64,000 nt of DNA from Lachnospiraceae bacterium 3-1 (GCA_000403255.2 KE159591.1:145823-209822), one strand, 5' to 3'; positions 24,483 to 33,946 are shown, counted from the first letter of the stretch. Program-made: numbers and translations. Notes: generated by a model from the sequence alone, not told the origin.

Positions 24483-26612
24483 CTATTCGTAGAAATCTAC
24501 TGCAAATAAGCCTTCCCCGGCTTCTATATTTCCTTCTTTCAGTAATCGGATCTTCTGGTTATCCTCCAATTCTGTACACAGAATCGGTGACGCCAGAGAA
24601 GGTGCATTTGCTCCTAGATATTCTAAATCCAGTTTCAACATGGGTTCTCCTTTTTTCACCTTCTGACCATTTTCCACAAGAACTTCAAATCCCTGTCCAT
24701 TTAGGGCAACGGTATCAATTCCCATGTGAATCAAGAGACTCAAGCCTGTATCTGTCAAAAATCCAACTGCATGCTTCGTTTCAAATACAAAGCATACCTC
24801 GCCATCCTCCGGCGCTTTTACGATACCATCTTTTGGCGTTACCACTGCACCGTCTCCCATCATTCTACCTGCAAACGCTTCATCCGGCGCTTCTGACAAA
24901 TCTGCGGCAATACCTGTGACAGGACTAGAAATAACCACTGTCTTGACCACTTTTGTTCCAGTCTGTTCCTTTTGTTCCACTGTTTTGGTTTCCTTGACAC
25001 CGTCGGAATGATATTCTTCATTGGGGGCAGTCTCCAAATAGTCTTCCAGGTTGGATTTAATCACCGTCACCCTTGGTCCATAAATAATCTGAACGCCATT
25101 TCCCTTATGAACCACACCAGAAGCTCCTGTAGATTTTAGCATATCATCCCTTACCAGATCTGCCTTAAATACCGTGCAACGAAGTCTGGTGGCACAGCAG
25201 TCCACATCAGAAATATTTTTCTTTCCGCCAAGTCCATGACAAATGGTTTCTGATAAAGCATCCTCAGAGGAAGCGCCTGATTCTTCATTTTTTCTAGCCT
25301 CTACATCGCTTCTGCGGTATAGCTTCACTTCCTCACTGTCATCACGTCCAGGTGTTTTCAAATCCATTTTCTTTATCAGCAAGGTAAATAGGAAATAATA
25401 AATAACAAAATAAAATGCTCCTACAATCACTACCCAAATCCAATTTGTCTTTCCATTTCCCTGAAGAATTCCAAACAAAAACAAATCTATAATACCGCCA
25501 GAGAATGTCATTCCAACACCCACTTCAAACACATGCATCAGCATGTAGGCGCAGCCTGCCAATACACAGTGGATTCCATACAAGAGAGGCGCTACAAACA
25601 GGAAGGTAAATTCCAAAGGCTCTGTAATACCTGTCAGCATGGAAGTGAGAGCCGCTGACAGTAAAAGTCCTGCTGCTGCCTGCTTTTTCTCAGATTTTGA
25701 TGTTTTATACATAGCCAATGCTGCCCCTGGAAGCCCAAAAATCATCAATGGGAATTTTCCAGACATAAACCTGGTTGCAGATACTGCAAAATGCTCTACG
25801 GTAGGATCTGACAACTGAGCAAAGAAAATATTCTGAGCCCCTTCAATCACCTGACCTGCTACTTCCAAGGTTCCACCTACACCTGTCTGCCAGAATGGAA
25901 GATAAAATACATGGTGCAATCCAAAGGGAATCAGCAGACGTTCCATAAAACCATACACCCAGGTTCCTGCATAACCTGAATTGAGAACCACATCCCCGAC
26001 TCCGTAAATGCCTTTCTGCAGCACCGGCCATACAAAAAACATCAAAATTCCTACCAGCGTATATACCAGTGCACTGATAATCGGCACAAACCTGGTTCCG
26101 CCAAAAAATGATAACACCTGGGGAAGTTCAATTTTATAAAATTTGTTATGGAGAGCCGCAACCCCCAAGCCTACAATAATACCTCCAAACACACCCATCT
26201 GCAAAGAGGTAATGCCGCACACAGAGGCAGTTGCCCCACTCAGCATGCTTTCTGCTCCACCATTCACTTTTACTAAAGTTCCGATGGATGCATGCATAAT
26301 GAAAAAGGCTACTACTGCCGACAAAGCTGCTACCTCTTTTTCCTTCTTCGCCATACCGATGGCAACACCCATGGCAAATATAATGGGCAGATTCGCAAAT
26401 ACAATATCTCCAGCCTCACTCATAATCTGGAAAATCGTGTTGAATACCGTTCCTGGACCCATCACACCCAAAAGTCCATAAGTATTTAACATTGTTTCAT
26501 TGGAAAACGAACCACCAATTCCCAATAATAACCCTGCGACTGGAAGAATCGCAATGGGGAGCATGAAGGATCTTCCTACACGCTGCAATACGCCAAAAAT
26601 TTTGTCTTTCAT
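24483..26612 (-). CDS. ptsG: Glucose-family PTS enzyme IICBA
   Basis: 709 residues with three domains in the order IIC-IIB-IIA. The IIC part (1 to about 410) starts MKDKIFGVLQRVGRSFMLPI and contains FGLHHVFYLPFWQTGVGG. The IIB Cys is in DVDCCATRLRC and the IIA His in SLLIHMGIDTV. It takes up and phosphorylates glucose or a close relative such as maltose-type or N-acetylglucosamine-type sugars; glucose is the best guess. AAGGAGGAG precedes the ATG. A leader with promoter and terminator hairpin lies upstream. Confidence 0.9.
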   Translation of the reverse strand: MKDKIFGVLQRVGRSFMLPIAILPVAGLLLGIGGSFSNETMLNTYGLLGVMGPGTVFNTIFQIMSEAGDIVFANLPIIFAMGVAIGMAKKEKEVAALSAVVAFFIMHASIGTLVKVNGGAESMLSGATASVCGITSLQMGVFGGIIVGLGVAALHNKFYKIELPQVLSFFGGTRFVPIISALVYTLVGILMFFVWPVLQKGIYGVGDVVLNSGYAGTWVYGFMERLLIPFGLHHVFYLPFWQTGVGGTLEVAGQVIEGAQNIFFAQLSDPTVEHFAVSATRFMSGKFPLMIFGLPGAALAMYKTSKSEKKQAAAGLLLSAALTSMLTGITEPLEFTFLFVAPLLYGIHCVLAGCAYMLMHVFEVGVGMTFSGGIIDLFLFGILQGNGKTNWIWVVIVGAFYFVIYYFLFTLLIKKMDLKTPGRDDSEEVKLYRRSDVEARKNEESGASSEDALSETICHGLGGKKNISDVDCCATRLRCTVFKADLVRDDMLKSTGASGVVHKGNGVQIIYGPRVTVIKSNLEDYLETAPNEEYHSDGVKETKTVEQKEQTGTKVVKTVVISSPVTGIAADLSEAPDEAFAGRMMGDGAVVTPKDGIVKAPEDGEVCFVFETKHAVGFLTDTGLSLLIHMGIDTVALNGQGFEVLVENGQKVKKGEPMLKLDLEYLGANAPSLASPILCTELEDNQKIRLLKEGNIEAGEGLFAVDFYE

Positions 26613-26697
26613 CTCTTTTCTCCTCCTTATATTTTAAATATTTGGAGTATGTGTGCTATTTATGCACGTGAAAAGCTACCGTTTGCAGCCGCATTCT

Positions 26698-26760
26698 CAC
26701 TTTGCTGCGCCGAGCACAATTGCGAAGCAATATTTTACCTCTTGTGCGAGTGCGATAAAA
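26698..26760. repeat. Repeat module in the ptsG leader, related to 47939-48000
   Basis: CACTTTGCTGCGCCGAGCAC (26698-26717) matches 47939-47958 in 17 of 20 bases, and both are followed after a spacer by a GCACGAG/GTGCGAG element. It lies inside the ptsG untranslated leader. It lacks the long hairpin part of the other copies. Confidence 0.55.
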
Positions 26761-26764
26761 TAAA

Positions 26765-26822
26765 TAAAAAGGCACTAACACACATAAACATCCAAAATAT
26801 TTATGCATAGTTAATGCCTTAT
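26765..26822 (-). promoter_or_regulatory. Leader terminator (attenuator) of ptsG
   Basis: On the minus strand AAGGCA...TGCCTT forms a long stem with AAC/GTT inside and ends in TTTTTATTTATTT. It lies between promoter and gene, the place expected for an antiterminator-controlled terminator. The RNA site bound by the antiterminator should overlap its 5' arm. Confidence 0.7.
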
Positions 26823-26861
26823 CTTAATCTTAAATAAGTAACATACTATATCATATGTACT

Positions 26862-26890
26862 AAATTACCATTGCATTTCTTATTTGTCAA
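26862..26890 (-). promoter_or_regulatory. Candidate promoter of ptsG
   Basis: On the minus strand TTGACA (26885-26890), 17 bases, TAATTT. The -10 box is weak; an overlapping TATGATATAGTATG stretch is an alternative. Confidence 0.5.
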
Positions 26891-26931
26891 GAGTTTTTTG
26901 TTGCCCCTTCGTCTGCAGCGTAACCATTCTT

Positions 26932-27762
26932 CTACAAGACCTCGTTCATGCTTCCTGTGCGGTATCCCACCAAATCCATGGCCACATAGGTAAATCCATA
27001 TTCCCGGAATTTCTCTATAATTTGATTTCTGATTTCCGCCTGTATCAGCCTGGAAAAATCCTCTGGCAAAACTTCAATTCTGGCCATCCTTGCGTGGATA
27101 CGAACCCGAAACTGTGAAAACCCCAGCTCCAGCAAAAGTTGTTCTCCTTGTTCCACCATAGCAAGTTTTTCCTTCGTAATGGTTTCTCCATAAGGAAACC
27201 GGGAAGACAGGCAGGCAAACGAAGGTTTTTCCCAGGTATCCAGACCTAATTTTCTCGACAGCAACCGGATTTCCCCTTTGGTAAGTCTGGCTTCCCGCAG
27301 AGGACTTTTGATCTTAAGCTCCGCTACCGCCTGCATTCCAGGTCTGTAATCCCCTTCGTCATCCACATTTGAGCCCTCTACTACATAATTCCTGTGGTTT
27401 TCCCCGGCAATCTCCTTTACTTTTTCCAAAAAGGCCCTCTTACACAGATAGCAGCGGTTGGGAGGGTTCTGGCAGAACCCCTCCAGCTCCAATTCCTTCG
27501 ATTCAAAAATAATCTGATGAATTCCCTCTTTTTGGCAAAATACCCTTGCCTCCTCCAGCTCTCTTTTGGGAAAAGAATCGGACTGAGCAGTTACCGCAAT
27601 CACTTTGTCTCCCAACACTCTATGAGCCGTTTTCAACAAAAATGTAGAATCCACACCACTGGAAAAAGCAACTGCAATGCTTCCAAGCTTCCCAAGATAT
27701 TCCTCTAAAAATTCCATTTTCTTTTCTGTTTCTGGTAAAATCTGCAATTTATTCTCTGTCAT
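26932..27762 (-). CDS. larE: LarE-like ATP-dependent sulfurtransferase
   Basis: 276 residues. The PP-loop SSGVDST near residue 35 binds ATP. RCYLCKRAF gives a CxxC pair, and FACLSSRFPYG holds the Cys that corresponds to the sacrificial sulfur donor of LarE. LarE adds sulfur to the pyridinium dicarboxylate precursor of the nickel-pincer nucleotide cofactor. No larB, larC or lactate racemase gene is nearby, so partners must lie elsewhere or the protein serves another sulfur transfer. GGAG precedes the ATG. Confidence 0.88.
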   Translation of the reverse strand: MTENKLQILPETEKKMEFLEEYLGKLGSIAVAFSSGVDSTFLLKTAHRVLGDKVIAVTAQSDSFPKRELEEARVFCQKEGIHQIIFESKELELEGFCQNPPNRCYLCKRAFLEKVKEIAGENHRNYVVEGSNVDDEGDYRPGMQAVAELKIKSPLREARLTKGEIRLLSRKLGLDTWEKPSFACLSSRFPYGETITKEKLAMVEQGEQLLLELGFSQFRVRIHARMARIEVLPEDFSRLIQAEIRNQIIEKFREYGFTYVAMDLVGYRTGSMNEVL

Positions 27763-27790
27763 GTTTTTCTCCGTGTATCACAAAAATTCA

Positions 27791-27830
27791 AAAGGAAGGT
27801 TCACCTATCAAGCAGATGTAACCTTCCTTT
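27791..27830. terminator. Terminator between ptsI and larE
   Basis: AAAGGAAGGTT (27791-27801) pairs perfectly with AACCTTCCTTT (27820-27830) and is followed on the minus strand by a T-rich tract. It ends the ptsI transcript. Confidence 0.8.
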
Positions 27831-27860
27831 TATGGCTAAGATTTATAATTTTATGATTTT

Positions 27861-29489
27861 TTATTTACTGGTATCCGTCTCCCGAACAATTTTTCTCACC
27901 CGCAATACCATAGCTGGTGACACAGACAATTCATCCACACCCATTTTCAGGAAGGTTTCTGTCAGGCTTAAATCTGCTCCCAATTCTCCGCAAATACCTG
28001 CCCAAATACCTGCAGCATGAGCATTCTTTACTACTGTTTCAATCATCCGAAGAATTGCTTTGTGATGGGGATTATAAAAATCACCTAACTTGGCATTCTG
28101 ACGGTCAATGGCAAGAGTATACTGGGTCAAATCGTTGGTTCCGATACTGAAGAAATCTACCTCTTTTGCCAGATCATCGCTGACCATAACAGCCGCTGGG
28201 GTCTCAATCATAATTCCAAGCTCTACATTCTTAAATGGAACTCCAAGCTCTGTCAGCTCTTGTTTCACTTCTTCCACAATCTTTTTAATTCTCCTTACTT
28301 CTTCAACTGAAGTAATCATGGGGAACATAATGGCTATCTGACCGAAATTTGACGCCCGGTACAGTGCGCGAAGCTGGGTCTTAAAAATCTCTGGCTGGGT
28401 CAGACAGATTCGGATGGCACGATAACCCATTGCTGGATTTTCCTCGTGGTCCAGTTTAAAATAATCCACCGTCTTATCTGCACCAATATCCAATGTACGG
28501 ATAATGACTTTCTTGCCTGCCATATTTTCTGCTACCGCTTTGTATGCCTTAAACTGCTCTTCCTCTGTTGGAAAATCATCGCTCTCCAAATATAAGAATT
28601 CACTTCGGAACAATCCAATTCCCTTTGCATCATTGCGCAGCACATTTGCCACATCCCCTGGATTGCCGATATTGGCATAAAGTTTTAAATGCTTACCATC
28701 TAAGGTAACATCTTCTTTTCCCTTTAATTCCTGTAACAGCTCTTTCTCTGCCAGACATTCCTCCAGCTTTGCTTCCATTACTTTTCTGGTTTCCTCATCT
28801 GGATCTATGTAAATTGCCCCGGTAAATCCATCTACAATCACCGTTTTCCCATTGTACTCTGGGTCCAGATTAATATCCGCTTGAATAACCGCCGGAATAT
28901 CCATCGTTCTAGCCAAAATCGCTGTATGAGAATTGGCAGATCCTTGTTGCGTTACAATCGCAAGTAATTTATCCTTTTCAAACTGAACGGTTTCACTGGG
29001 CGCCAAATCCTCTGCCACAATTACAACTGGTTCTTCAAAATCACCCACACCACCTTGGGTATTGCTTAAAATACTAATTAACCGCTCAGAAATATCCCGA
29101 ACATCCGCTGCACGTCCCTGCATATAGGCATCATCCATCGCAGCAAACATCTCTGCAAAATTGTCTCCGGTCTGAGCTACCGCATATTCTGCATTGATTT
29201 TCTGTTCATCAATCATGTGGTGAATGGAATCCAGATAATCCAAATCCTCCAACATCATCTGGTGCACCTCAAAAATCATGGCATTGGCTTCTCCCACATC
29301 CTTTAAGGCTTTTTCATACAATCCCTGAAGCTGTTTTAATGCTTCCTCTTTGGCTTTCTCAAAACGCTCGGTTTCCTTCCCTGCATCTTCAATATGCCTA
29401 CGCTCTACTTTATTTTCATTTTTCTGAAAAATAAAAAGCTTTCCTATGGCCACACCACCAAATACGCTGCTTCCGCTAAATTTTATCAT
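27861..29489 (-). CDS. ptsI: PTS enzyme I (phosphoenolpyruvate-protein phosphotransferase)
   Basis: 542 residues from ATG 29489, with AAAGGAG upstream. The phospho-His lies in ANSHTAILARTMDIPAV. The PEP-binding barrel carries GIGLFRSEFLY, IGTNDLTQYTLAIDR and the catalytic Cys in WAGICGELGAD. It takes phosphate from PEP and gives it to HPr, feeding all PTS permeases in this window. It follows ptsH by 128 bases that contain a long hairpin. Confidence 0.97.
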   Translation of the reverse strand: MIKFSGSSVFGGVAIGKLFIFQKNENKVERRHIEDAGKETERFEKAKEEALKQLQGLYEKALKDVGEANAMIFEVHQMMLEDLDYLDSIHHMIDEQKINAEYAVAQTGDNFAEMFAAMDDAYMQGRAADVRDISERLISILSNTQGGVGDFEEPVVIVAEDLAPSETVQFEKDKLLAIVTQQGSANSHTAILARTMDIPAVIQADINLDPEYNGKTVIVDGFTGAIYIDPDEETRKVMEAKLEECLAEKELLQELKGKEDVTLDGKHLKLYANIGNPGDVANVLRNDAKGIGLFRSEFLYLESDDFPTEEEQFKAYKAVAENMAGKKVIIRTLDIGADKTVDYFKLDHEENPAMGYRAIRICLTQPEIFKTQLRALYRASNFGQIAIMFPMITSVEEVRRIKKIVEEVKQELTELGVPFKNVELGIMIETPAAVMVSDDLAKEVDFFSIGTNDLTQYTLAIDRQNAKLGDFYNPHHKAILRMIETVVKNAHAAGIWAGICGELGADLSLTETFLKMGVDELSVSPAMVLRVRKIVRETDTSK

Positions 29490-29529
29490 TTGGCTGCTCC
29501 TTTCCACCTTACAAATTTACATAATTGCA

Positions 29530-29613
29530 AATTCAGGCAGTTGTAAAAGCATAGCATTCAGGAATTCCATGTATAGCCCGATGGAATTCACTATGTTTTA
29601 CAATTGCCTGATT
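29530..29613. other. Long hairpin between ptsH and ptsI
   Basis: The region from AATTCAGGCAGTTGTAAAAG at 29530 pairs with TTTTACAATTGCCTGATT ending at 29613; an inner GGAATTCCAT/ATGGAATTC pair extends the stem. It starts just after the ptsH stop. No T-run follows, so processing, partial termination or stabilising of the ptsH mRNA is more likely than a full stop. Confidence 0.65.
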
Positions 29614-29617
29614 AATG

Positions 29618-29875
29618 TTACAGATTTTCTTTAAAAAATGCTTCTAATGTGCTGCAAGCTTCTTCTTCATCATCACCTTCGATTTTCAAGGTTACCGTGT
29701 TGTCTTTTTTCACGCCAAGGCTCATAATTCCGAAAATCCGCTTTGCATCAACTTCTTTTCCATCTTTCGCAATGGTAATTTTGCTGGCAAACTTTCCGGC
29801 TTCCTTTACGAAAAGGCCCGCTGGTCTTGCGTGGATTCCTTCTGGATCTGTAATGGTGTACTCAAATGTTTTCAT
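29618..29875 (-). CDS. ptsH: HPr phosphocarrier protein
   Basis: 85 residues. The active His15 is in EGIHARPAGLFVKEA. Position 46, a Ser in most Firmicute HPr proteins and the target of HPr kinase, is Arg here (DAKRIFGIMSLG). It carries phosphate from enzyme I to the EIIA domains. Without Ser46 it should not form the P-Ser-HPr that activates CcpA. I recall similar sequences in other Lachnospiraceae, so this may be normal for the group. Confidence 0.95.
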   Translation of the reverse strand: MKTFEYTITDPEGIHARPAGLFVKEAGKFASKITIAKDGKEVDAKRIFGIMSLGVKKDNTVTLKIEGDDEEEACSTLEAFFKENL

Positions 29876-29987
29876 AGTCTATTCTCCTTTTTATATTTTA
29901 TTTCAATCCAGATACCAGAACCTTGCTGCATATCCTTTGGCATCTGAATCTTTTTATCCCCTTCTCTTATTGTATGTATACTATATA

Positions 29988-31916
29988 TTATACTTCTTTT
30001 GCATCTTTTTTCAATACCCCTAATAAAATTGCTCCTATAATTGTTCCAATTACCAAGGCTACCAGATACATTACGGTATTTCCAACTACTGGAAATACGA
30101 AAATTCCACCGTGGGGCGCCATCAAAGTACAGTTAAATACCATAGAAACAGCTCCTGCTACACCAGAGCCCACCATCATGGCTGGAATTACATGCAAGGG
30201 ATCGGACGCCGCAAAGGGAATGGCTCCTTCTGAAATAAAAGATAATCCCATAATAAAGTTGGTAGGACCGGACTTACGTTCTTCCTCTGTAAACTTCTTT
30301 TTAAATAACAATGTAGCCAGGGCGATAGCACAAGGCGGCACCATTCCGCCAATCATAACTGCTGCCATAATATTATAGTTTCCTGCTGCAATAGACGCCG
30401 TTCCAAAAACATAGGCCGCTTTGTTGATGGGCCCGCCCAAATCTGCTGCCATCATTGCTCCTAAGATAATCCCCAATAGTACAGAGCTAGTACCATTCAT
30501 ACTGGATAGCCCATTATTCAACAAAGTATTCAAAGCGCCCACTGGAGGCTCAATCAGGTAATTCATGATAATTCCCATGAAAAATACCCCAAGAAGCGGA
30601 TAAAGCAATATGGTTTTGATGCCATCCAAGCTCTCTGGCAGCTTTTCCAATGCTTTTTTCAGGCCGATTACAAGATATCCTGCTAAAAATCCTGCTACCA
30701 AAGCGCCTAAAAAACCGCTTTTTCCACTGGCTGCAATGGAACCGCCTACAAATCCTACCACCAATCCAGGACGGTCTGCAATACTCATAGCTATAAATCC
30801 GGCCAAAATAGGGAGCATAAATCCAAATGCAGTGCCGCCGATTCCTTTGAACAATGCTGCCGCAGAAGTAATCGTACCAAAATTTGCCCGTTCTTCTGGC
30901 GCTAAGGCAGATAAATCCACGCTCATTCCATCAATAAGGAAAGCAATTGCAATCAAAATACCTCCGCCTACCACGAAGGGAAGCATATGAGAAACGCCAT
31001 TCATCAAATCTTTATAAACCTTGTGTCCAATGCCTTCTTTTCCGCCGCCAGAAGCTGCTGCCACCGGCTTGCTTCCAGAGCGGTAAATTTCTACATTTCC
31101 ACTTTCTGCCAAACGAAGCAATTCTTCCGCTTTGTTAATGCCATCAGATACCTGACGTATAATCACTTTTTTACCATCGAAACGATCCATAGGAACATTG
31201 GTATCCACGCATACGATGATACAATCTGCCGCTGCAATTTCCGCATCTGTCAGCACATTTTTCGCACCGCCAGAGCCTCTTGTTTCCACTTTGATCGAAA
31301 AGCCAAGCTCTTTCGCCTTTTTCTCCAGCGCCTCCGCTGCCATATAAGTATGGGCAATTCCTGTGGGACAGGCGGTGACTCCTAAGAGCTTTAAACCCTT
31401 TTTCTCCGAAGCCTCCGGCTGCGTGGCTGCTTCCTCCTTGGCAGTCTCTGCTGCCAGCTTCTCCTGCTCTGCCGCATCCACATAGCTTAAAAATTCTTCT
31501 GTAGTTTTTGCATTTCTCAATTTACCTGTAAAGTCCTCATCCATCAAAAGCACAGACAAACGGCTTAACACATCCAAATGAACATTATCCTTCGTATTGG
31601 GAGCTGCAATCAAAAAAATCAAATCGGTGGGTTCTCCGTCCAATGCTTCGTAATCCACACCATCCTTTAATACCATAGCTGCAAGCCCTGGCGCCTTTAC
31701 CGCTTCACATTTTCCATGGGGAATGGCAATTCCTTCCCCGATTCCTGTAGTGCCCTCTTCTTCCCTTTTTAATACCTGTGCCTTGTAAGCCTCCTTGTCA
31801 GCGATTTTTCCAGTAGCTGCCATCAGGTCTACCATCTTATCAATCGCTTCCCGTTTAGAGCTTGCCTGGCCATTCAGTTCGATTCCTTCTTTTACAAGTA
31901 AATCTGTGATTTTCAT
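29988..31916 (-). CDS. fruA: Fructose PTS enzyme IIABC
   Basis: 642 residues in the order IIA-IIB-IIC. The IIA His is in GIAIPHGKCEAV, the IIB Cys in GVTACPTGIAHTYMAAE, and the IIC part begins near residue 300 (LMNGVSHMLPFVVGGGILIA). It imports fructose and forms fructose-1-phosphate, which FruK converts onward. It is the last gene of fruR-fruK-fruA, 77 bases after fruK. Confidence 0.95.
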   Translation of the reverse strand: MKITDLLVKEGIELNGQASSKREAIDKMVDLMAATGKIADKEAYKAQVLKREEEGTTGIGEGIAIPHGKCEAVKAPGLAAMVLKDGVDYEALDGEPTDLIFLIAAPNTKDNVHLDVLSRLSVLLMDEDFTGKLRNAKTTEEFLSYVDAAEQEKLAAETAKEEAATQPEASEKKGLKLLGVTACPTGIAHTYMAAEALEKKAKELGFSIKVETRGSGGAKNVLTDAEIAAADCIIVCVDTNVPMDRFDGKKVIIRQVSDGINKAEELLRLAESGNVEIYRSGSKPVAAASGGGKEGIGHKVYKDLMNGVSHMLPFVVGGGILIAIAFLIDGMSVDLSALAPEERANFGTITSAAALFKGIGGTAFGFMLPILAGFIAMSIADRPGLVVGFVGGSIAASGKSGFLGALVAGFLAGYLVIGLKKALEKLPESLDGIKTILLYPLLGVFFMGIIMNYLIEPPVGALNTLLNNGLSSMNGTSSVLLGIILGAMMAADLGGPINKAAYVFGTASIAAGNYNIMAAVMIGGMVPPCAIALATLLFKKKFTEEERKSGPTNFIMGLSFISEGAIPFAASDPLHVIPAMMVGSGVAGAVSMVFNCTLMAPHGGIFVFPVVGNTVMYLVALVIGTIIGAILLGVLKKDAKEV

Positions 31917-31993
31917 CAGAATTCTCCTTCCTCTTTCTTCTGCCTCACCAAATGCTAAATTCCCTACTTTGACCTTGCACTGTTATTCTATCC

Positions 31994-32905
31994 TCATTTC
32001 CACCCCATCTGGGCTAAGATTGCATCCACCTCTGCCTGGGTTGCCAGACGTTCTGAAAACGCACTGGCGCTTCCGGTACAGATTCCCATATGAAATGCTT
32101 CTTCATAGCTTTTACTCTTCAAATATCCGGTCAAAAATCCTGCCACCATTGAGTCTCCTGCGCCTACGGAATTTACCACCTTTCCTTTAGGCGCTGGGCT
32201 CTGCCAAACACTTCCGTCTGCTGCCACCAGGATTGCGCCGTCTCCTGCCATGGAAATCAACACATTTTCTGCACCCATTTCCTGCATTTTCTTTGCATGG
32301 GTTACAATGGTTTCCTTGCTATCCATAGGAACATGGAAAATTTCTTCTAACTCATGGTTGTTGGGTTTTATCAAAAATGGATGATACTTTAACACATTTA
32401 CCAGAAGATCGCCGGTTGCATCCACCACAGAACGAATTTCTTTGCCCTGAACTCTTGCCAAAATCTGTTCATAACTGGAATCCGGCATACTGTTTGGAAT
32501 ACTTCCTGCCAAGACCAGAGCATCCCCTGGCTCCATAGCATCTAATTTCTGGTAAAGCTCCTCCAATGCCTCCTTAGAAATCTTAGGTCCCTGACCATTA
32601 ATTTCACTTTCTTCTTTGGAACGCAGCTTCATATTAATTCTGGACATTCCCTCTGGAATTCGGATAAAATCTGTGAGACATCCCCATTCCTTTAAACCTC
32701 TTTCAATCTCTGTCCCTGTAAATCCCGCGGTAAACCCAAGAGCTGTATTCTCCATTCCCAGGTTCTTTAACACCAAAGAAACATTTACACCTTTTCCGCC
32801 GGGATACACCAGTTCCTTTGTCGTCCTGTTTACCCGTCCTAATGTAAAATCATCCACGCTTACAATGTAATCCAAACTTGGATTAAAGGTTACTGTGTAA
32901 ATCAT
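31994..32905 (-). CDS. fruK: 1-phosphofructokinase
   Basis: 303 residues, PfkB family. Substrate motif YPGGKGVNVSLVLKNLG is near residue 35. The C-terminal anion-hole and catalytic Asp lie in NSVGAGDSMVAGFLTGY. It converts fructose-1-phosphate to fructose-1,6-bisphosphate. The ATG overlaps the fruR stop by four bases (ATGA). Confidence 0.95.
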   Translation of the reverse strand: MIYTVTFNPSLDYIVSVDDFTLGRVNRTTKELVYPGGKGVNVSLVLKNLGMENTALGFTAGFTGTEIERGLKEWGCLTDFIRIPEGMSRINMKLRSKEESEINGQGPKISKEALEELYQKLDAMEPGDALVLAGSIPNSMPDSSYEQILARVQGKEIRSVVDATGDLLVNVLKYHPFLIKPNNHELEEIFHVPMDSKETIVTHAKKMQEMGAENVLISMAGDGAILVAADGSVWQSPAPKGKVVNSVGAGDSMVAGFLTGYLKSKSYEEAFHMGICTGSASAFSERLATQAEVDAILAQMGWK

Positions 32906-33666
32906 TTTGTTCTCCTTCCTTTTACTGTAATAATATTTGCCAAATCCCGAAAGCTTTCATGTTTTACTTCTGTGGTAACCAATTCAGCATCCTCTATCCC
33001 TGCAAAGGTTATCGGTGAAATCTGATTGAATTTGGAGGTATCCGCCAGTATGTACGGTCTGCGGCACTGTGTGACTGCCTTTCCCTTTACCATAGCCTCC
33101 GCAATGTCTGGGGTGGAAAACCCTGCCGTCCGGCTAATACCGTTGGTTCCAATAAAACCTATGGAAAAATTAAATTTTTCCAATTCGGCTACCGTCTCAA
33201 TCCCCACAATGGCTTCTGTGGACAATTTAAATTGACCACCCAATATATGGGCTTCAAATCCCCCTTCTGCCAACCGTTTGGCATGCCCCATGGCATTGGT
33301 CACATAGACTGCATCCCTCTGTGTAAGAAAATCAATGACACAATCGATGGTGGTTCCTGCATCCAGATATACCAAATCTCCTGGTTTTACCAAAGCTGCC
33401 GCATATTTTCCAATCTCTTCTTTTTCTTCTCGGTTGAGATTCCTGCGGTATCCCACCTCCACATCCCTTCCGCTGGCATAAAGTGTATTGACAGCAGTGG
33501 CTCCTCCATGCACCCTGTTTAACTTTCCTTCTTCATCCAACAGATATAAATCCCTGCGTATGGTGGATTCTGAAGCCTGTAGGTGTTCTGTCAGCTCCTG
33601 TACGGTAACGCTTCCATTTTGGTCTACCAGTTTCAGAATTTCTTCCAATCGTCTTTCCAGCAACAT
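32902..33666 (-). CDS. fruR: DeoR-family fructose operon regulator
   Basis: 254 residues from ATG 33666, with TGAGGAAAAG upstream; the open frame reaches 33753 but overlaps the promoter. The HTH is in VTVQELTEHLQASESTIRRD, and the DeoR sensor domain follows (YLDAGTTIDCVIDFL; IGFIGTNGIS). FruR proteins repress fru operons and release DNA when fructose-1-phosphate is present. First gene of its operon. Confidence 0.92.
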   Translation of the reverse strand: MLLERRLEEILKLVDQNGSVTVQELTEHLQASESTIRRDLYLLDEEGKLNRVHGGATAVNTLYASGRDVEVGYRRNLNREEKEEIGKYAAALVKPGDLVYLDAGTTIDCVIDFLTQRDAVYVTNAMGHAKRLAEGGFEAHILGGQFKLSTEAIVGIETVAELEKFNFSIGFIGTNGISRTAGFSTPDIAEAMVKGKAVTQCRRPYILADTSKFNQISPITFAGIEDAELVTTEVKHESFRDLANIITVKGRRTK

Positions 33667-33724
33667 GTTCTTTTCCTCATTTGATTGAATTTGAATGTTT
33701 TTTGTTGTTTTTGATTGTAAATGT

Positions 33725-33753
33725 ATAATACCACCATTTTCAATCATTTTCAA
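33725..33753 (-). promoter_or_regulatory. fru operon promoter with TTGATTGAAAATG repeats
   Basis: On the minus strand TTGAAA, 17 bases, TATTAT. TTGATTGAAAATGATTGAAA at the -35 box and further TTTGATTG-like copies downstream (around 33680-33720) are tandem repeats expected of a DeoR/FruR operator. Confidence 0.65.
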
Positions 33754-33832
33754 TCAAACTAATTCACAAAAATAGAAAAATAATTTTGTGAATAATGTAT
33801 AGAAGGTATCCTCCACTTATTCCATGTAAATA

Positions 33833-33861
33833 TTGACCAAACACATACAAAATGGTACGAT
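33833..33861 (+). promoter_or_regulatory. Candidate promoter of the secreted repeat protein
   Basis: TTGACC (33833-33838), 17 bases, TACGAT (33856-33861); the leader is about 80 bases to the start codon at 33947. Confidence 0.45.
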
Positions 33862-33946
33862 TGCTATGGAAAAATTATCCTATGACATCCAAAATATAAA
33901 TTTTACAATTACTGATGCAATACAGAACAAAAGAAAGGAAAATTTT

